From the NCBI RefSeq assembly GCF_943734655.1, contig NC_071354.1:231997206-232061205 (forward strand): a stretch of 64,000 nt of DNA, in the 5' to 3' direction. This DNA is from Sabethes cyaneus. Its lineage: Eukaryota > Arthropoda > Insecta > Diptera > Culicidae. This document shows, one piece after another, positions 46,240-57,590 of the stretch. The notes under the pieces were generated by a model. The model was not told the origin of the DNA, did no database searches, and saw nothing but the letters and a program-made list of their open reading frames with translations. Position 1 is the first letter of the stretch. Each line of letters opens with the position of its first letter. A program made the position numbers and the translations under genes.

Positions 46240-46775
46240 CCATGTTATTATTGCTAAAATTGATCGATATATAGAAAATCACTTCGAAAAGACATTAATT
46301 GCCGGCAGTATTTGCTGTAAGTTATAAGTCAACTGTCCCAACAGGCAACTGATTGTATAATAAGTGTCGGTTTAAAATCCTGAAGCTAGGCACGCAATTA
46401 TCGAACATTTTGTATTTTAAATTTTATTACCGATAATAGTATAAATGAAAGTGGTTAATTTCAGGCCTTTTTTCTATCAATTACATCATTTCTGCTCTAT
46501 AACTTCACACAATCCATTCAATTTGCGATGCCTGCCAGCCAAGCAATAATACTTTTCACGCGACTCTCATTAACTTTTACATAAAAATACCTTCATTTCC
46601 CTGCTTGGTCATTGTTGTATGCAAACTATTAAATTTGTTAAAGGCAGTTTTGTAGCAAAACGAATTAATTGTAGATGATCTAGTGTACTAGCATGCATCA
46701 GTTGAACAATAATTTGTTATACTTAAACTAATTTACTGCTCACTAAAAACTAGCAAAAGCGTGTGATAATCTCGT
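46240..46775. repeat. Duplicated non-coding block, copy 1
   Basis: This segment aligns by eye to 53550-54110 in the same orientation. Shared landmarks in order are GACATTAAT, TTGATTGTATAATAAG, TTTTGTATT-AAATTTTATTAC, AAATGAAAGTGGTT, ACTTTTCACGCGACT/ACTTCTCACACGACT, ATTTCCC, TTGTTGTAT-GCAAA and TACTTAAACTAA. Neither copy codes for protein. Confidence 0.75.
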
Positions 46776-47006
46776 TACACGTCCCAGCACCAATGCTATT
46801 ATTGGGGAGAGTGAAAATTCACTGCGTTTTGCAAAGGGAATTTTTCATAATTGAACAAAATAAGTCAAGCAGTTTTCGAATTTCCAAAAAGTCGGAAAAA
46901 CGTTGCTCTAATTCCTAGGAAAAAAAATTATTGTTCGTCAATTCATTAGAGTAGGGTGGGACATAAGTACGATGTTTGAAGTTGTCATCAATTTTCACGA
47001 GATATA

Positions 47007-47382
47007 CCCAGCTAGCATTTTCATATGTATAAAAAAGGTAAAAATCAGCATTACGTGCCGATATACATGCTAAATAAATCGTATTTCATGTACAAAATTG
47101 GCATATCCGTACTATTTTGAAAGCGATATACGTGATTACGATTAATTTTGAGCGTAACGACTATATAAGTATTTATATACGATAATATCCGATTAAGCGC
47201 GAGTCGCTCCGTACTACTCTACGACTTGTGCTGAAAATCGTATGTATGTCAGTCATTATCATTATATACGACAAAAAATCAACTTGATCCCACTTTATCC
47301 AGCTTTAGTTACGATTTCGAGTTTGTTAGGAGATATTTACGATAGTTTTCGTACATTGATATATGAGTTGGTGCTAGCTGGG
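47007..47382. mobile_element. TA-flanked MITE, 376 bp
   Basis: The ends CCCAGCTAGCA and TGCTAGCTGGG are perfect 11-bp inverted repeats, with TA at 47005-47006 and 47383-47384. The interior has many TATACG and CGATA words, and no open frame. Confidence 0.85.
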
Positions 47383-47474
47383 TAAAGAATAATAGCAATA
47401 ATATATATTTGATATTGATGCAATAACTCAATACCTTCTTTCACATTAAACTATAAATCATCTTGAGTAATAGT

Positions 47475-47600
47475 GTTATGCCAATAGCCTCCCAGTTGGC
47501 CACGAGGTATGATGCTGGCCTAATAAACCAGTCGTCGTATGTTCAAATTTCGGCTGGGAGAGGCTGTTAGAGTCAATAGGATCGTAGCAACTGACCCCGC
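47475..47600 (+). repeat. tRNA-like SINE fragment
   Basis: CAGTTGGCCACGAGGTATG resembles an A box region and TGTTCAAATTTCG a B box about 55 nt on. It is not a functional tRNA. Confidence 0.4.
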
Positions 47601-47689
47601 AATTGTCCTGTTTCGATAACGGAATGTAGCACCTAGGCTTTGGTTTTAATAGTGTTATGCAACATAAATTCTCCATGTTTCTGATAAAG

Positions 47690-47757
47690 TGCCAAATCGC
47701 ACTTTTGCCCCATCAGCGGGGAAAAAGTGCGAATACCGCGGGGCAAAAGTGCGAAGT
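47690..47757. repeat. GCACTTTTGCCCC palindromic cluster
   Basis: TCGCACTTTTGCCCC is followed by CGGGGAAAAAGTGCG and CGGGGCAAAAGTGCG, giving an inverted arrangement. Related words recur at 50478-50508 and 51738-51770. Confidence 0.6.
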
Positions 47758-47759
47758 TT

Positions 47760-50475
47760 GAATCCATGAAATGAGCACAGCAGTAGCTAACAAAACCGTA
47801 ATATCTTCAATCTGCGATGTGTTTTGGTAAAGAATTTTCTTAATTTGCACCTTTCGTATTTTCCGTTGGCGTATTGCAGCCTCCATCAGATCGATCGAGA
47901 TTACCAAACGTTTTTTTTCTGTTTCACCAGCGAATAGACGCTGTTTTCCTTCGGCCAGCATCTGAGCACACAGTTTTCGGCAGATCTTCATTTCTAGTAT
48001 CTGTAAAATAGTACCTTTAAGCAGTCTAAGCGGGTCACTGATTGTTTTACCTTATTCCAAGCGATGGGTTGAATAAGTGGGGGATATCAGCATACCAATC
48101 TTCTTGCTATCTTTAGTTCTTCAAGCTGTTACCATTGGAAGACACTATTGTTGAGCTAAACTTTTGATTTTTCGCTTTAAAAGTTGGAGCGGCGGAACTA
48201 ATTTTGAACAGACCGAACCCATTTTCACCCGCAAGGTGCTTTTTTAAGCAATCCTGAAATCTGAATTTTTTTACGTCCCCTTAAAAAATCCCTCGAACTT
48301 TGCCCCCTATTCAGTAAGTTCGCGTTCCTATCCGTGACCTACTAATCGGCATCTGATGCGTAATCGGCATAGCGTATCGGCATAGATATAGATGCGTAAA
48401 ATACCATCTGTCTAAATTGTTTATCAGGGCATACACTCACCGCACCGTTCGGCAAACGGTATTCGTCGTCTCTTTTATTCTCTGGTATTCTTACGGGAAA
48501 CTGCGAGTTTGACGTCTCACTCGCTGTTCATAAGGATGGTGGGAGAACAAAAGAGGTAAACACATAGCAGTACAAACGATCCGACTCAGAACAGTGTTGT
48601 CAAAGCAAATAACATTGAAACACATCGTTGCTTTATTAAATCACTGAGAAAATCTTCGAAAATTATTGAAAAAGCTGTCTTTTGTGTTGTTTTTAATAAA
48701 GAAAAATTAATTATGAACATACATTTCTCTTGAAAGTATTGAACCACGTTTTCACCATAGGAAGTTTCAGTTAATTTCAAACTTAAAATTCTTATTTCCA
48801 GAACCGAAACAGTGTCTTGGCAACACGATGGTTCATCAGTTGTGCAGCAGCTGCTGCCAGTGGTGAACAGGTTCCGTCAATTCAGAATTTGTTTTCAGAT
48901 TTGTTAGAAAATAATAAAACTTTCGGCTAGTGACAAAGCCTTAGATAATAGAAAAAAGAGAGTGAATAATATGGTATGTGACAATTGAGTGCTTGACTTT
49001 TAGAGTGGTTGTAATCAGTGCTGAAAAATGTGATGGATTCGTTAGTAGCGAGGTGGCGATTGCCTTCAGCAGCTGAAAAATGTACGTTTTTGGACAACAA
49101 TTTTTAATTCATCATATTTCTTGTCGGAAACCCAATAAATTGTGTTTGTGTGAATCAAATGTATGGTTAAGTGATTTGTGAAGATGATCCTATCAAAAGA
49201 TTTTGAAAATATGAATAAAAAAGTGCATTTTCGGCTCATTTATGTTCAACTGATTAAAATAGGTGACACTGCTTAACTCGTTCCTTACCCTAACTGCATT
49301 CGGAAAAATCATTTTGTCGTTCCTAAATGATGTAGCAGTCTATTGATTACATTTTTTTATAGCAGTTATCATGTTTTCTTAGATATTTTTCACATAAAAC
49401 ATCTCATCACATAAAGTATGATAACATTTCTGCTGTTGGCAGAAAGTAGAGCATCTGTGGTTAGAAAGTAGGGCTGATGTAGTGTTTTGATTTACTTGGG
49501 CAGGATGTTTAGAATGTTTTTTGCACAGTGATGATACATGGTGTGAAAATTGGATACTTCCGTGCATCAGCCAACCATTTTTGGTCTACTAAAACATTTT
49601 CTGGAAACAGGATCTTACAAATAAACACATTCCGTAGATAGAACACATTCAGAAAACTTACCCGTACACTAGCGCCGTGAAGTCACGAAATTATGAACTT
49701 TTGCACACCTGCGGAATGACCATCAACTGCTGAATAACTTTGCTGTATACAGGAACCATTTTCCTTTATGAAATAATAAGAGAAAATTCCAGTAGGGACC
49801 AAGTGCGGTACCCCTCACACGCCGTTTGCATCGTTTTTGCGATTTCGGTTTATGCTCATTATTTTGATGAACAGTTTAAGGCATTAATGTATTGAATAAT
49901 TATGTCATTTTGTTCATAATAAGTTTATTGAAGAATGCATTTTGGTTTGACCTCGATCTGTTCCTTTAAAACAAAATGGCATCCAAAAATCTACAAGTGT
50001 TGTACAAAATACAACAACGCGTGTAACGGAAGGTTAAGAAGTTGTGTTCCGCAATCTTTATCCAAGCTGGGGGATTCCGAGGATTCAACCAATCTGTAAT
50101 CGGAGCATTACAGCTGGATTCAAACCCATTCTTCCCACCAGGACATGTGGCTCGCCGGTGGTAATGATCTTTTGAACCACAGAGGTGCTGGATAAAAGAG
50201 AGACTCCACAACTCCCTTATTAAGCATGCGAGGTAACTCTGCAAACCCTTGGCAGGTTAAGTTATTTTTAGACACAAATTGTGCCTCTTCCTCCGTCTAC
50301 TGTAGAAACCACCGACGGTTGGTCTATTCCATAGGAACGGAGCCTTACACCCGCGCTGAGAATCGCGACTAACACGCTGACGGACGGACAGTGTGACGCG
50401 CAGTACCTTGTATGTCGCATGGGCCTGCATAGTGTCGTCGTCCCGTCAGTAAAACCAGTTAGATTCTCGATCCAT
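47760..50475. other. A+T-rich non-coding DNA
   Basis: Short minus-strand frames (47713-47991, 49966-50244) are unrecognised. No repeat boundary could be fixed, although 50000-50470 has the balanced composition of a transposon remnant. Confidence 0.35.
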
Positions 50476-50640
50476 AAGTCGCACTTTTCCCCGCTTGACG
50501 GGGTTTGATCAAATTACGTAAAAGCGAAATATATTGTGGAAATTCTCACCGGAATTTCAAGAGAAATATCTGAGTGATGTAAAATGCTGCTACAATTTTT
50601 CAATAAGTAATATCGTCCTGTTAATATCGTATTTGCCGTA

Positions 50641-51581
50641 CCGTCATCCGGGAATACTTGCAACACCGGGGTTACTTGCAACACTTTTGCGCATCGCACT
50701 TTTGACAACTCTAACGCATTTGTTTGTTAACATAACCTTTTGTAGTCAATGACGTTTTAAAGAAGGGACGTTTACCTTTTGTTTAGTTAAGTTTAATCCA
50801 TTCTATCATTGTTTTGTTTGTTTTTATAAGATTAGAAAGTAATTTCACTTTCAGAGTAGGAAAAATTGGTGTGCAAAGTTGCGTCAGGTCATTGACATGC
50901 AATTATTTTTTATCGTTTAGTTCCTGTACACAATTAGTGCATCACAAGAGCTAACAAATGGCATCTTTGAGCTTTGTTTATGTTTTGAACTTAGAGAAGA
51001 AACGATGAGTTCGTGTTGTTGCTTCCAATATGAAGCGGCTTGCAGCGCTTGTAAAATAGATAATTATCGTAATAGGCAGTATGTACGAAGTAAGTTTGCA
51101 TCTGTACGATATTATTTTGTCTACTGCCATCTCCAGAAAAATTAAAATTGTGAAAAATTCCACGTGCCTTCAAACGACAATTTGGAGTTTGTTTACATGC
51201 TGCATTTTCACCGAATGTCCTTAAAAAAGCGATAGACGAAATTGGGAAGCAAAACATACTTCCAGTACCAGCAGTTTTACTGCAAACACACTCAAAATAT
51301 CTAAAAATAATCATTCGCGGCTTAAAATCAAATTTAAAATCATAAGAAACGCAAAATCAGAAAAGTGTTGCAAGTAACCCCGTTTACTGGGTAACTTGCA
51401 ACACCCCTATTTTCGGTTCATTCTACAGATTCATTTAGTTTATATTTTTTCTCATAATCATAAATCAAAAGTACTGACCACTATACAAGTTTTGGCTACT
51501 TACACTTGGATCTAAACGGTATACTTCGAAAGTTATACCTAGTCAAAGTTCAAAAGTGTTGCAAGTATCCCCGAATGACGG
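50641..51581. mobile_element. TA-flanked DNA element with TTGCAACAC subterminal repeats, 941 bp
   Basis: The left end CCGTCATCCGGGAATACTTG is mirrored by CAAGTATCCCCGAATGACGG at the right end, with TA on both sides (50639-50640 and 51582-51583). ACTTGCAACAC occurs twice near the left end and in both orientations near the right end (51365-51410, 51555-51570). No transposase frame is present, so it is a non-autonomous Tc1/mariner-like element by its TA target. Confidence 0.85.
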
Positions 51582-51737
51582 TATAACGAAATATTACATC
51601 GAAACCGTTTACCCATAACTCTGCAACTACGCTTCGTAAACAACAAATGTTTACGATACATTCAAGCTGTCGAAGTAGTCACTCATTCATGCCAATGTAG
51701 TCAATTTACTCGAAATCTGCGCTGATAAATCAATGAA

Positions 51738-51772
51738 TCGCACTTTTACCCCAATCGCACTTTTGCCCCTCC
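51738..51772. repeat. GCACTTTT(A/G)CCCC pair
   Basis: Two direct copies (TCGCACTTTTACCCC and TCGCACTTTTGCCCC) lie head to tail and resemble the cluster at 47690. Confidence 0.5.
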
Positions 51773-51949
51773 TTACTCTATCCTTCAGTGGTAAACATTT
51801 CAAGAGAATTTTATTTACTATTCTAGAGTTATGACCGAATGACTCGATTTTCCTAAACATTTATTTATTTTGAATACTCGAATTATCTCAAGTACCAAGC
51901 AACGCAAAGTAAATATTTTTTCATGAAAATGTAGACTATCTAATAGAAG

Positions 51950-52021
51950 AGTGGCGCGGTGGTGTAATGGAATCACACTTGACCGGCAATCGACAGTTTC
52001 GGGTTCGCGTCCCACCGGCCC
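51950..52021 (+). repeat. tRNA-like sequence (SINE head)
   Basis: GGTGGTGTAATGGAATCAC resembles an A box and CGGGTTCGCGTCCC a B box at tRNA spacing. The acceptor stem does not pair. It lies 33 bp before a Helitron. Confidence 0.5.
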
Positions 52022-52053
52022 TAAATCAATAGTTTTGCTCTACATATCGGTAA

Positions 52054-52623
52054 CTAGCTGACAACTTCGTATTGCCATAAATTGAAATCTCGGATTAGCT
52101 TTATCAGGCTGGTTTTGGTTTTATTTCCTTGATTAGTTCTCGAGTTATGCAGAAACTTGTGTTTCATTTGTATGAGAGCCCCTCTTCTTAGAGAAAGGGA
52201 GTGGTCTCATACCACCATAGAAAAAAATCCTGCCTCTAAAAACCCTCGCATGCCAAATTTGGTTCCATTTGCTTGATCAATCCACGAATTATGAGGAAAT
52301 TTGTGTTTCATTTGTATGGGAGCCCCCCTTCCTAAAGAAGGAAGGAGTCCTAATTCACCATAGAAAAAAAATCCTGCCTCCAAAAACTCCCACATGCTAA
52401 ATTTGGTTCCATTTGCTTGATTAGTTCTCGAGTTATCAGGCAATTTGTATTTCATTTGTATGGGAGCCTGCCCTTCTAGAGAGGGAGAAGGGATCTCTAA
52501 CCATCATAAGAGCCTTCCCCGGTCCTAAAAACCCCTGCAACCAAAATTTTCACGCATATCGGTTCAGTAGTTTCCGCGTCTATAAATAACATACAGACAG
52601 AAATTCATTTTTATAGGTATAGA
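52054..52623 (-). mobile_element. Helitron-like element, copy C (570 bp)
   Basis: The minus strand begins TCTATACCTATAAAAATG after A and ends CTAG before T, matching copies A and B. It carries only about three of the 145-bp units (landmarks near 52126, 52250 and 52396) and lacks the G+C-rich 3' block of the large copies. Confidence 0.8.
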
Positions 52624-52789
52624 TTGTGACATTTTCAAAATTTGTTTTAAAATAAACAACAAACGACACGGTTTTGTAAAGAGGAATGGTAGGACTTTCC
52701 TTGGATTTGACCGCCATTTTATCAAAAAATCGCCGTATCCGCCATGATCCCCCCTACCGATTTTAATTTTAAAACCACCATTAAAAAGC

Positions 52790-53250
52790 CCTTTTTTATT
52801 GTCAGTTTTTTATCATAATTTTTTGTATCGCCATATTGTTATGATTATTTGATTAATCGTCATTTGTTTTCATTTACATTTCTTTCATTGTCAGGTTTAC
52901 ATCTTAATTTTTTCTTCACCACTCTTTCTTCGTGGATCTTTCATCGTCATTTTGCAACGTAATTTTTATTGTCATTTTTTATGGTCAACCTATCATCGTC
53001 ATTTTTACATTGTCATTTTTTCATCGTCTTTTTATTGTCAATTTTTCCTCATCATTTAATTCATCATATTATTTTCATCATCACTCTTTTTTCATATTTC
53101 TTTCATCGCAATTTTTTATCGTTATTTTTCATGGTCAGTTTTTCATCAGCATGATGAACTATTATTATTTTATTATTGTATTATTTTCACTCTTTTTTCG
53201 TGGTTCTTTAAGCGTCATTTTTATTGTCACTTTTACATCGAAAAATGTGT
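52790..53250. repeat. Degenerate tract built on TTTTTCATCGTCATT
   Basis: Words TCATCGTCATTTTT, TTTATTGTCATTTTT and close variants recur at 14-25-bp spacing for about 460 bp. The open frames here (52932-53252) simply translate the T-rich repeat. Confidence 0.75.
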
Positions 53251-53417
53251 AAAATCTCACGGACTGTTTCCTTCCAAACTGATAGATTCAGAGAATTCGA
53301 AATTTCACAATGAATCATTTAATCATCTCTGACAACTGACGATTCATTGTAAGGAGAGTAACTGTTCAACGAGATCAGATGTCGAAATATCCTTTTGGCA
53401 CAATGAATTCATGAATC

Positions 53418-53506
53418 AACGAGAAAGTTTGGAGAAAATTCCATTACTTCCACTATAACTGAATTAAATGCGACGTAAGTGGAATTTTCTCTTAACTTTC
53501 TCGTTT
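53418..53506. repeat. Inverted repeat hairpin
   Basis: AACGAGAAAGTTTGGAGAAAATTCCATTACTT (53418-53449) pairs with the stretch ending at 53506 (GGAATTTTCTC, ACTTTCTCGTT) with few mismatches around a loop of roughly 25-30 nt. Confidence 0.65.
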
Positions 53507-53549
53507 AATAATTTGTACCATTTTTAGTTTGACAGGCCGACAGCGAGAT

Positions 53550-54110
53550 ATTATTTGCTAAGACAGATTGAAACATTAGAAAGTCACTTGAAAAGGACAT
53601 TAATCGCCGCCCGGTACTCGCAGGTAAACTATTGAAAGCAAAAGCCGACACTGTCGCAGCGGGGCCATTGATTGTATAATAAGGCGGTTTGGTACCCGAA
53701 GCTGACACGTAATTACCGAACAATTTTGTATTAAATTTTATTACAGATAATAACAATAAATGAAAGTGGTTCAATTCATGTTTTCTGCCTGCAATTGCGT
53801 CATGGCTGCGCTATTAATTCGTCGCAATCAATTCATTCAAATAACTGGCGATAACTGGCAGGCGGCAATAACACTTCTCACACGACTTTCCGGCACATTA
53901 ACTTTCACATTAAAAATACCCACATTTCCCGACTCAATTATTGTTGTATACGCAAAGATTTAATTCGAAGTGAAACCTGTGAAAAATTATTGAATGCAGT
54001 TTTGCAATGGCGTGAATTAATCGCAGTTGCATTTCTTAACTAACAATTTGTAATACTTAAACTAAATTACTTCCGAATAGAAATTAGCGGAAGCCAACAA
54101 TTACATTATT
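53550..54110. repeat. Duplicated non-coding block, copy 2
   Basis: This is the partner of 46240-46775. It is somewhat longer because of small insertions. Open frames inside (53505-53774 minus, 53760-53963 plus) are not shared between copies, which argues against coding. Confidence 0.75.
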
Positions 54111-54184
54111 TTTTCCATCCAATCCATCCAATGAATTTCTAATTCAAGTATGTTGGGACAACTATAACTTGACCGGGAGTGTAC

Positions 54185-54305
54185 ATATTATTAGGTTTCT
54201 CGAAAGCACTTGATCGAGTGAACCAAGGCAGCTCTGGTCAGAAGTACCGCAAGGCTTACTTTTGGACCCGTTACTGTTTTTATCTCTGTCTGTTCGAATT
54301 TTTCA
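54185..54305 (+). pseudogene. Reverse transcriptase motif fragment
   Basis: LGFSKALDRVNQ (54193-54230) followed by SEVPQGLLLDPLLFL (about 54240-54285) matches motif A (DFSKAFDxVNH) and the VPQG motif of jockey/I-like elements, with the sequence between deleted. Confidence 0.65.
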
Positions 54306-56885
54306 CTTGAACTCACCTCACCTAACCTCACTTGAAAAGTGAGATGATTAGAAGAGGGCGTGTGACATAAGGCGAAAATCCAGTTTACCAAACCAACCCG
54401 ATTGTGCGAAGGGTTGAATCTAAGACAATCGAGTCCGGTGGAACGAAAGCAATCTGCTAACTCACGTGTGACCAAAACCAACAGTCAGTGTTCCATTTAG
54501 GAAAGGAAACTAAATAAGACATTTTTCGCGATCGCTCATCACACCGCGTGGTTTGCACAAACGCAAAGCAATTTGGACTTATTTTTTCATGCGAAGACTT
54601 TGCTTGAGAATCACTTGAGAAAGACGACTTGGCAGCAACTGTAATCCAACCCGTTCACATACTCGCATGCTACTTGCAAGTCATTTGGGCTGAATTTCGT
54701 AGATGCTTTTGTTGTTCGTGTACAAAGTAAATAGACTTTTTCCACTGCCAAAGGCACGTGCTGGAAGATAAAAATAAACCTGACTGGTCGAGCTGTTTGC
54801 TATTAGAGGTAGGCCTGAAGTATGTGCCTCCGTACAATGCATGAGTGCGTTAGTCTGAGGCTATTTTCGGCTCGTTTCGTTTATTTTGCTTGCCGTTCGG
54901 AAAACACGTGCGGGAAAATGTTGAACATAAACAATTTAATGGATAATCATAAACACGGTCCACGGAAACTGAGAAGTCTTGGTCATAATCGATGATATGC
55001 AAAAGTTTACCATTAACCGACCACCGTTTCCTGCATTAAATGAAACACTGAAACCGCCAACGGCTAGGATGTTTTAATTAGAAAGAAAACTGCCAGCAGC
55101 GACGGTTGACTATCTTAAATAAATCAACTTGACCAGCCAGCCAGCCAGCCAGCCAGTCGAGCCGCGGTTACTCTAAATTAAAATTGAAGCTAATTGCTTC
55201 ATTCGGTGGCTGAATCAAGCGAAATTAATTTACTTAATGAGCGACCGGTTCCAACTCAGCGCAGGAAGAGTTTCAAGCAGCGAAACATCATGTCGCCCGC
55301 CCCGGCTTCGACTGTATCGAAGTTCGTTCAATTTGTTTAGGAAAACTCGTTTTCTCAAAGTGGAACTCATTCTGCAAGATGAAAGCAGTTTTAAGGTAGT
55401 TTTTTTTGCTCGCTTGTTTGCGTGCCAGGCGCTCGAAAGTCAAACTTACTATCTAAAGAAATGTTTAAAAAAAACGTCAAACTCGACAGAAAAAAAATAA
55501 TAGTTCAACTTCAAGTCAACAGTGGTTCGTTTAAATGATTCAATCCGGTTTAATTTTAAACGGAAGGTAATCTAAACCGAGCTATCTTTGCTTCCTCATA
55601 CCGCAGAAATGATTTAATCGGCAGCATCAGAACAATCGCTGTCATCGGATGCAATTGATTATCCAACTAGCCAGCTATCTTCCACTCGAATCTTCCCACC
55701 CGAAGCTAAGCGAAAATCCCACCACAGACAGGCAGACAGAATATCTTTCCCGTCATTAGCTGGCAAGTGTAAGTACAGTAGCAGCGATTCCGCCGGAATG
55801 GGGATTCTGCCTAGTAGACGACGACCACGACGACGACGCCTCGGTGGCGTTGATTAATTAGATAATATTCATGACAACCGACAGCCCGCTTCGAATCAAT
55901 AGAAATCACCTGCCCTAACACGTTTTCGGGCGGCACCGAGAGCAACCATATCATTGCTTATGCAATCCATCATCATCATGATCATCATCATCAGCATCTC
56001 CATCATCGTGTGCCGTCATCGTCGTTGGCAGCAACATCAGACGATGTTGCACTTTGCTATATTCAGCCGTCAACAATCCGTTTTTTATTTCGCCATGCCC
56101 TGCCTGCCGCCCGTTTAAGCGCAACAGTCACGGGAGAAAGTAAACAATCTCCATATTTTACCGCCCATTATTACCCGATCCATCCAGGCAGCTTCAAGAA
56201 GTCACGGGACCAGCGAACGTTGAATTCGCTCGTTCGTCAAACTAAGCTTGAAAAATTCCCACACGGGATGCCATGCCATGAAGCATTTGCCGCGTACCAC
56301 CAGTATGTGAACGGGCGAGGCAGATAAGGTTTTTTGCTATCCTCCCCCCATTATACCTACATGTCAGACATAATAAAACTAAAAAAAATTGAGCAATCCA
56401 TCAGCCCAACTCGCTCGTGATGATGACGCAAATGGCGGGTACCTGTATTCGATGATTACGTTACCCGCTTAATTGTAGTACTCCTACGCTAGAACAAAAA
56501 GGGGTGGGGATGAAGGGACAACAAAACATCATGAAAGGGACACCCGCCAACAAAAACCCATCGTCACTTTAGCGCACTTCAGGAAAAGCGTGCCAAAATA
56601 ACTACTACTTTGACTATGTTATCTGCTTTCGCGCGGAACGGGGGTTGACAGCCGGCTGGCAGGCGGTTGAAATTCTATTTTTATCCTACGTTTACTATAG
56701 CTTATGCGATTATTACTGGTTTTATCTTTGTGGCTATTTTAACTGAGCTATTTTGCTTAGAAATAATTATTTGCGATACATCATACTGTGTTTATTATTA
56801 CCCATGGTAGAACCGTCGGTATTCACAGTTGGAAACTCAATTACAAATATTTTTACTCAAAAATATAACTAAACGTTTTTAGGCC
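54306..56885. other. Unique non-coding DNA with microsatellites
   Basis: A CCAG run lies at about 55134-55156, a GAC run at about 55817-55838 and an ATC-rich run at 55969-56010. The frame 56010-56327 is unrecognised. Confidence 0.4.
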
Positions 56886-57436
56886 AGGGGAATGGCCGTC
56901 TGTAGCACCTACTTTCCACGTCTGAAAACTACTCGACTCAAGTGTAAAAACTACCGAGGCATTACATTGCTCAATCCTCTCTATTAGGTGCTCTCTCGTC
57001 TCCTGTTCTATAGACTGCGACCATTAGCGGAGTCCTTCGTCGGCGAGTTCCAAGCTGGTTTTCGTGAGGGTCGCTCCACGATGGATTAGATGTTTACAAA
57101 AGTACAAGCTGCAGACTCATTATCTGTTTGTGGACTTTAAGGCGGCGTACGATTCAGTCAAACGAAATGAGCTGTTCCAGATAATACTAGCACATGGTAG
57201 ACCGACGAAACTAGCTACACTGATTCGTTCGATGATGGATGGGACAAAATTGTGCGTCAGAATAGCAGGAGAGACCACAGCCGCTTTCGTGATGTTGGAT
57301 GGACTCTCTAACATGCTATTCAACATTATCTTGGAAGAAAGAAACGGGACTATCATTATCAAATTTCACATGCATCATTCTTGGTCTTGGTCTTTATGCC
57401 TTTCAAATTAGAAGCAGCGAGATTAGGACTTACCAT

Positions 57437-57544
57437 CCCAAGTTACAATTTGGGTTTTATTACACTCTTATGATGGCATTTAAGACCGAAATTGGTCACG
57501 AAAATCGCCATAAAAGTGCAATAAAACTCACAATGTTGCGTGGG
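57437..57544. mobile_element. 108-bp TA-flanked MITE, copy 3
   Basis: It starts CCCAAGTTACAATTTGGG and ends CAATGTTGCGTGGG, with GTTTTATT near each end. It is the same length as copy 1. The adjacent reverse transcriptase frame can be followed on either side, which fixes the insertion point to within two or three bases. Confidence 0.85.
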
Positions 57545-57590
57545 ATAGTACTTACTTGCACGGCCAAAACGGAGGACATGGTTGCTGGCA

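Noticed and set aside
51950..52021. Possible tRNA gene
   Set aside because: A and B box-like words are present but the acceptor stem does not pair, so it is better explained as a SINE head.
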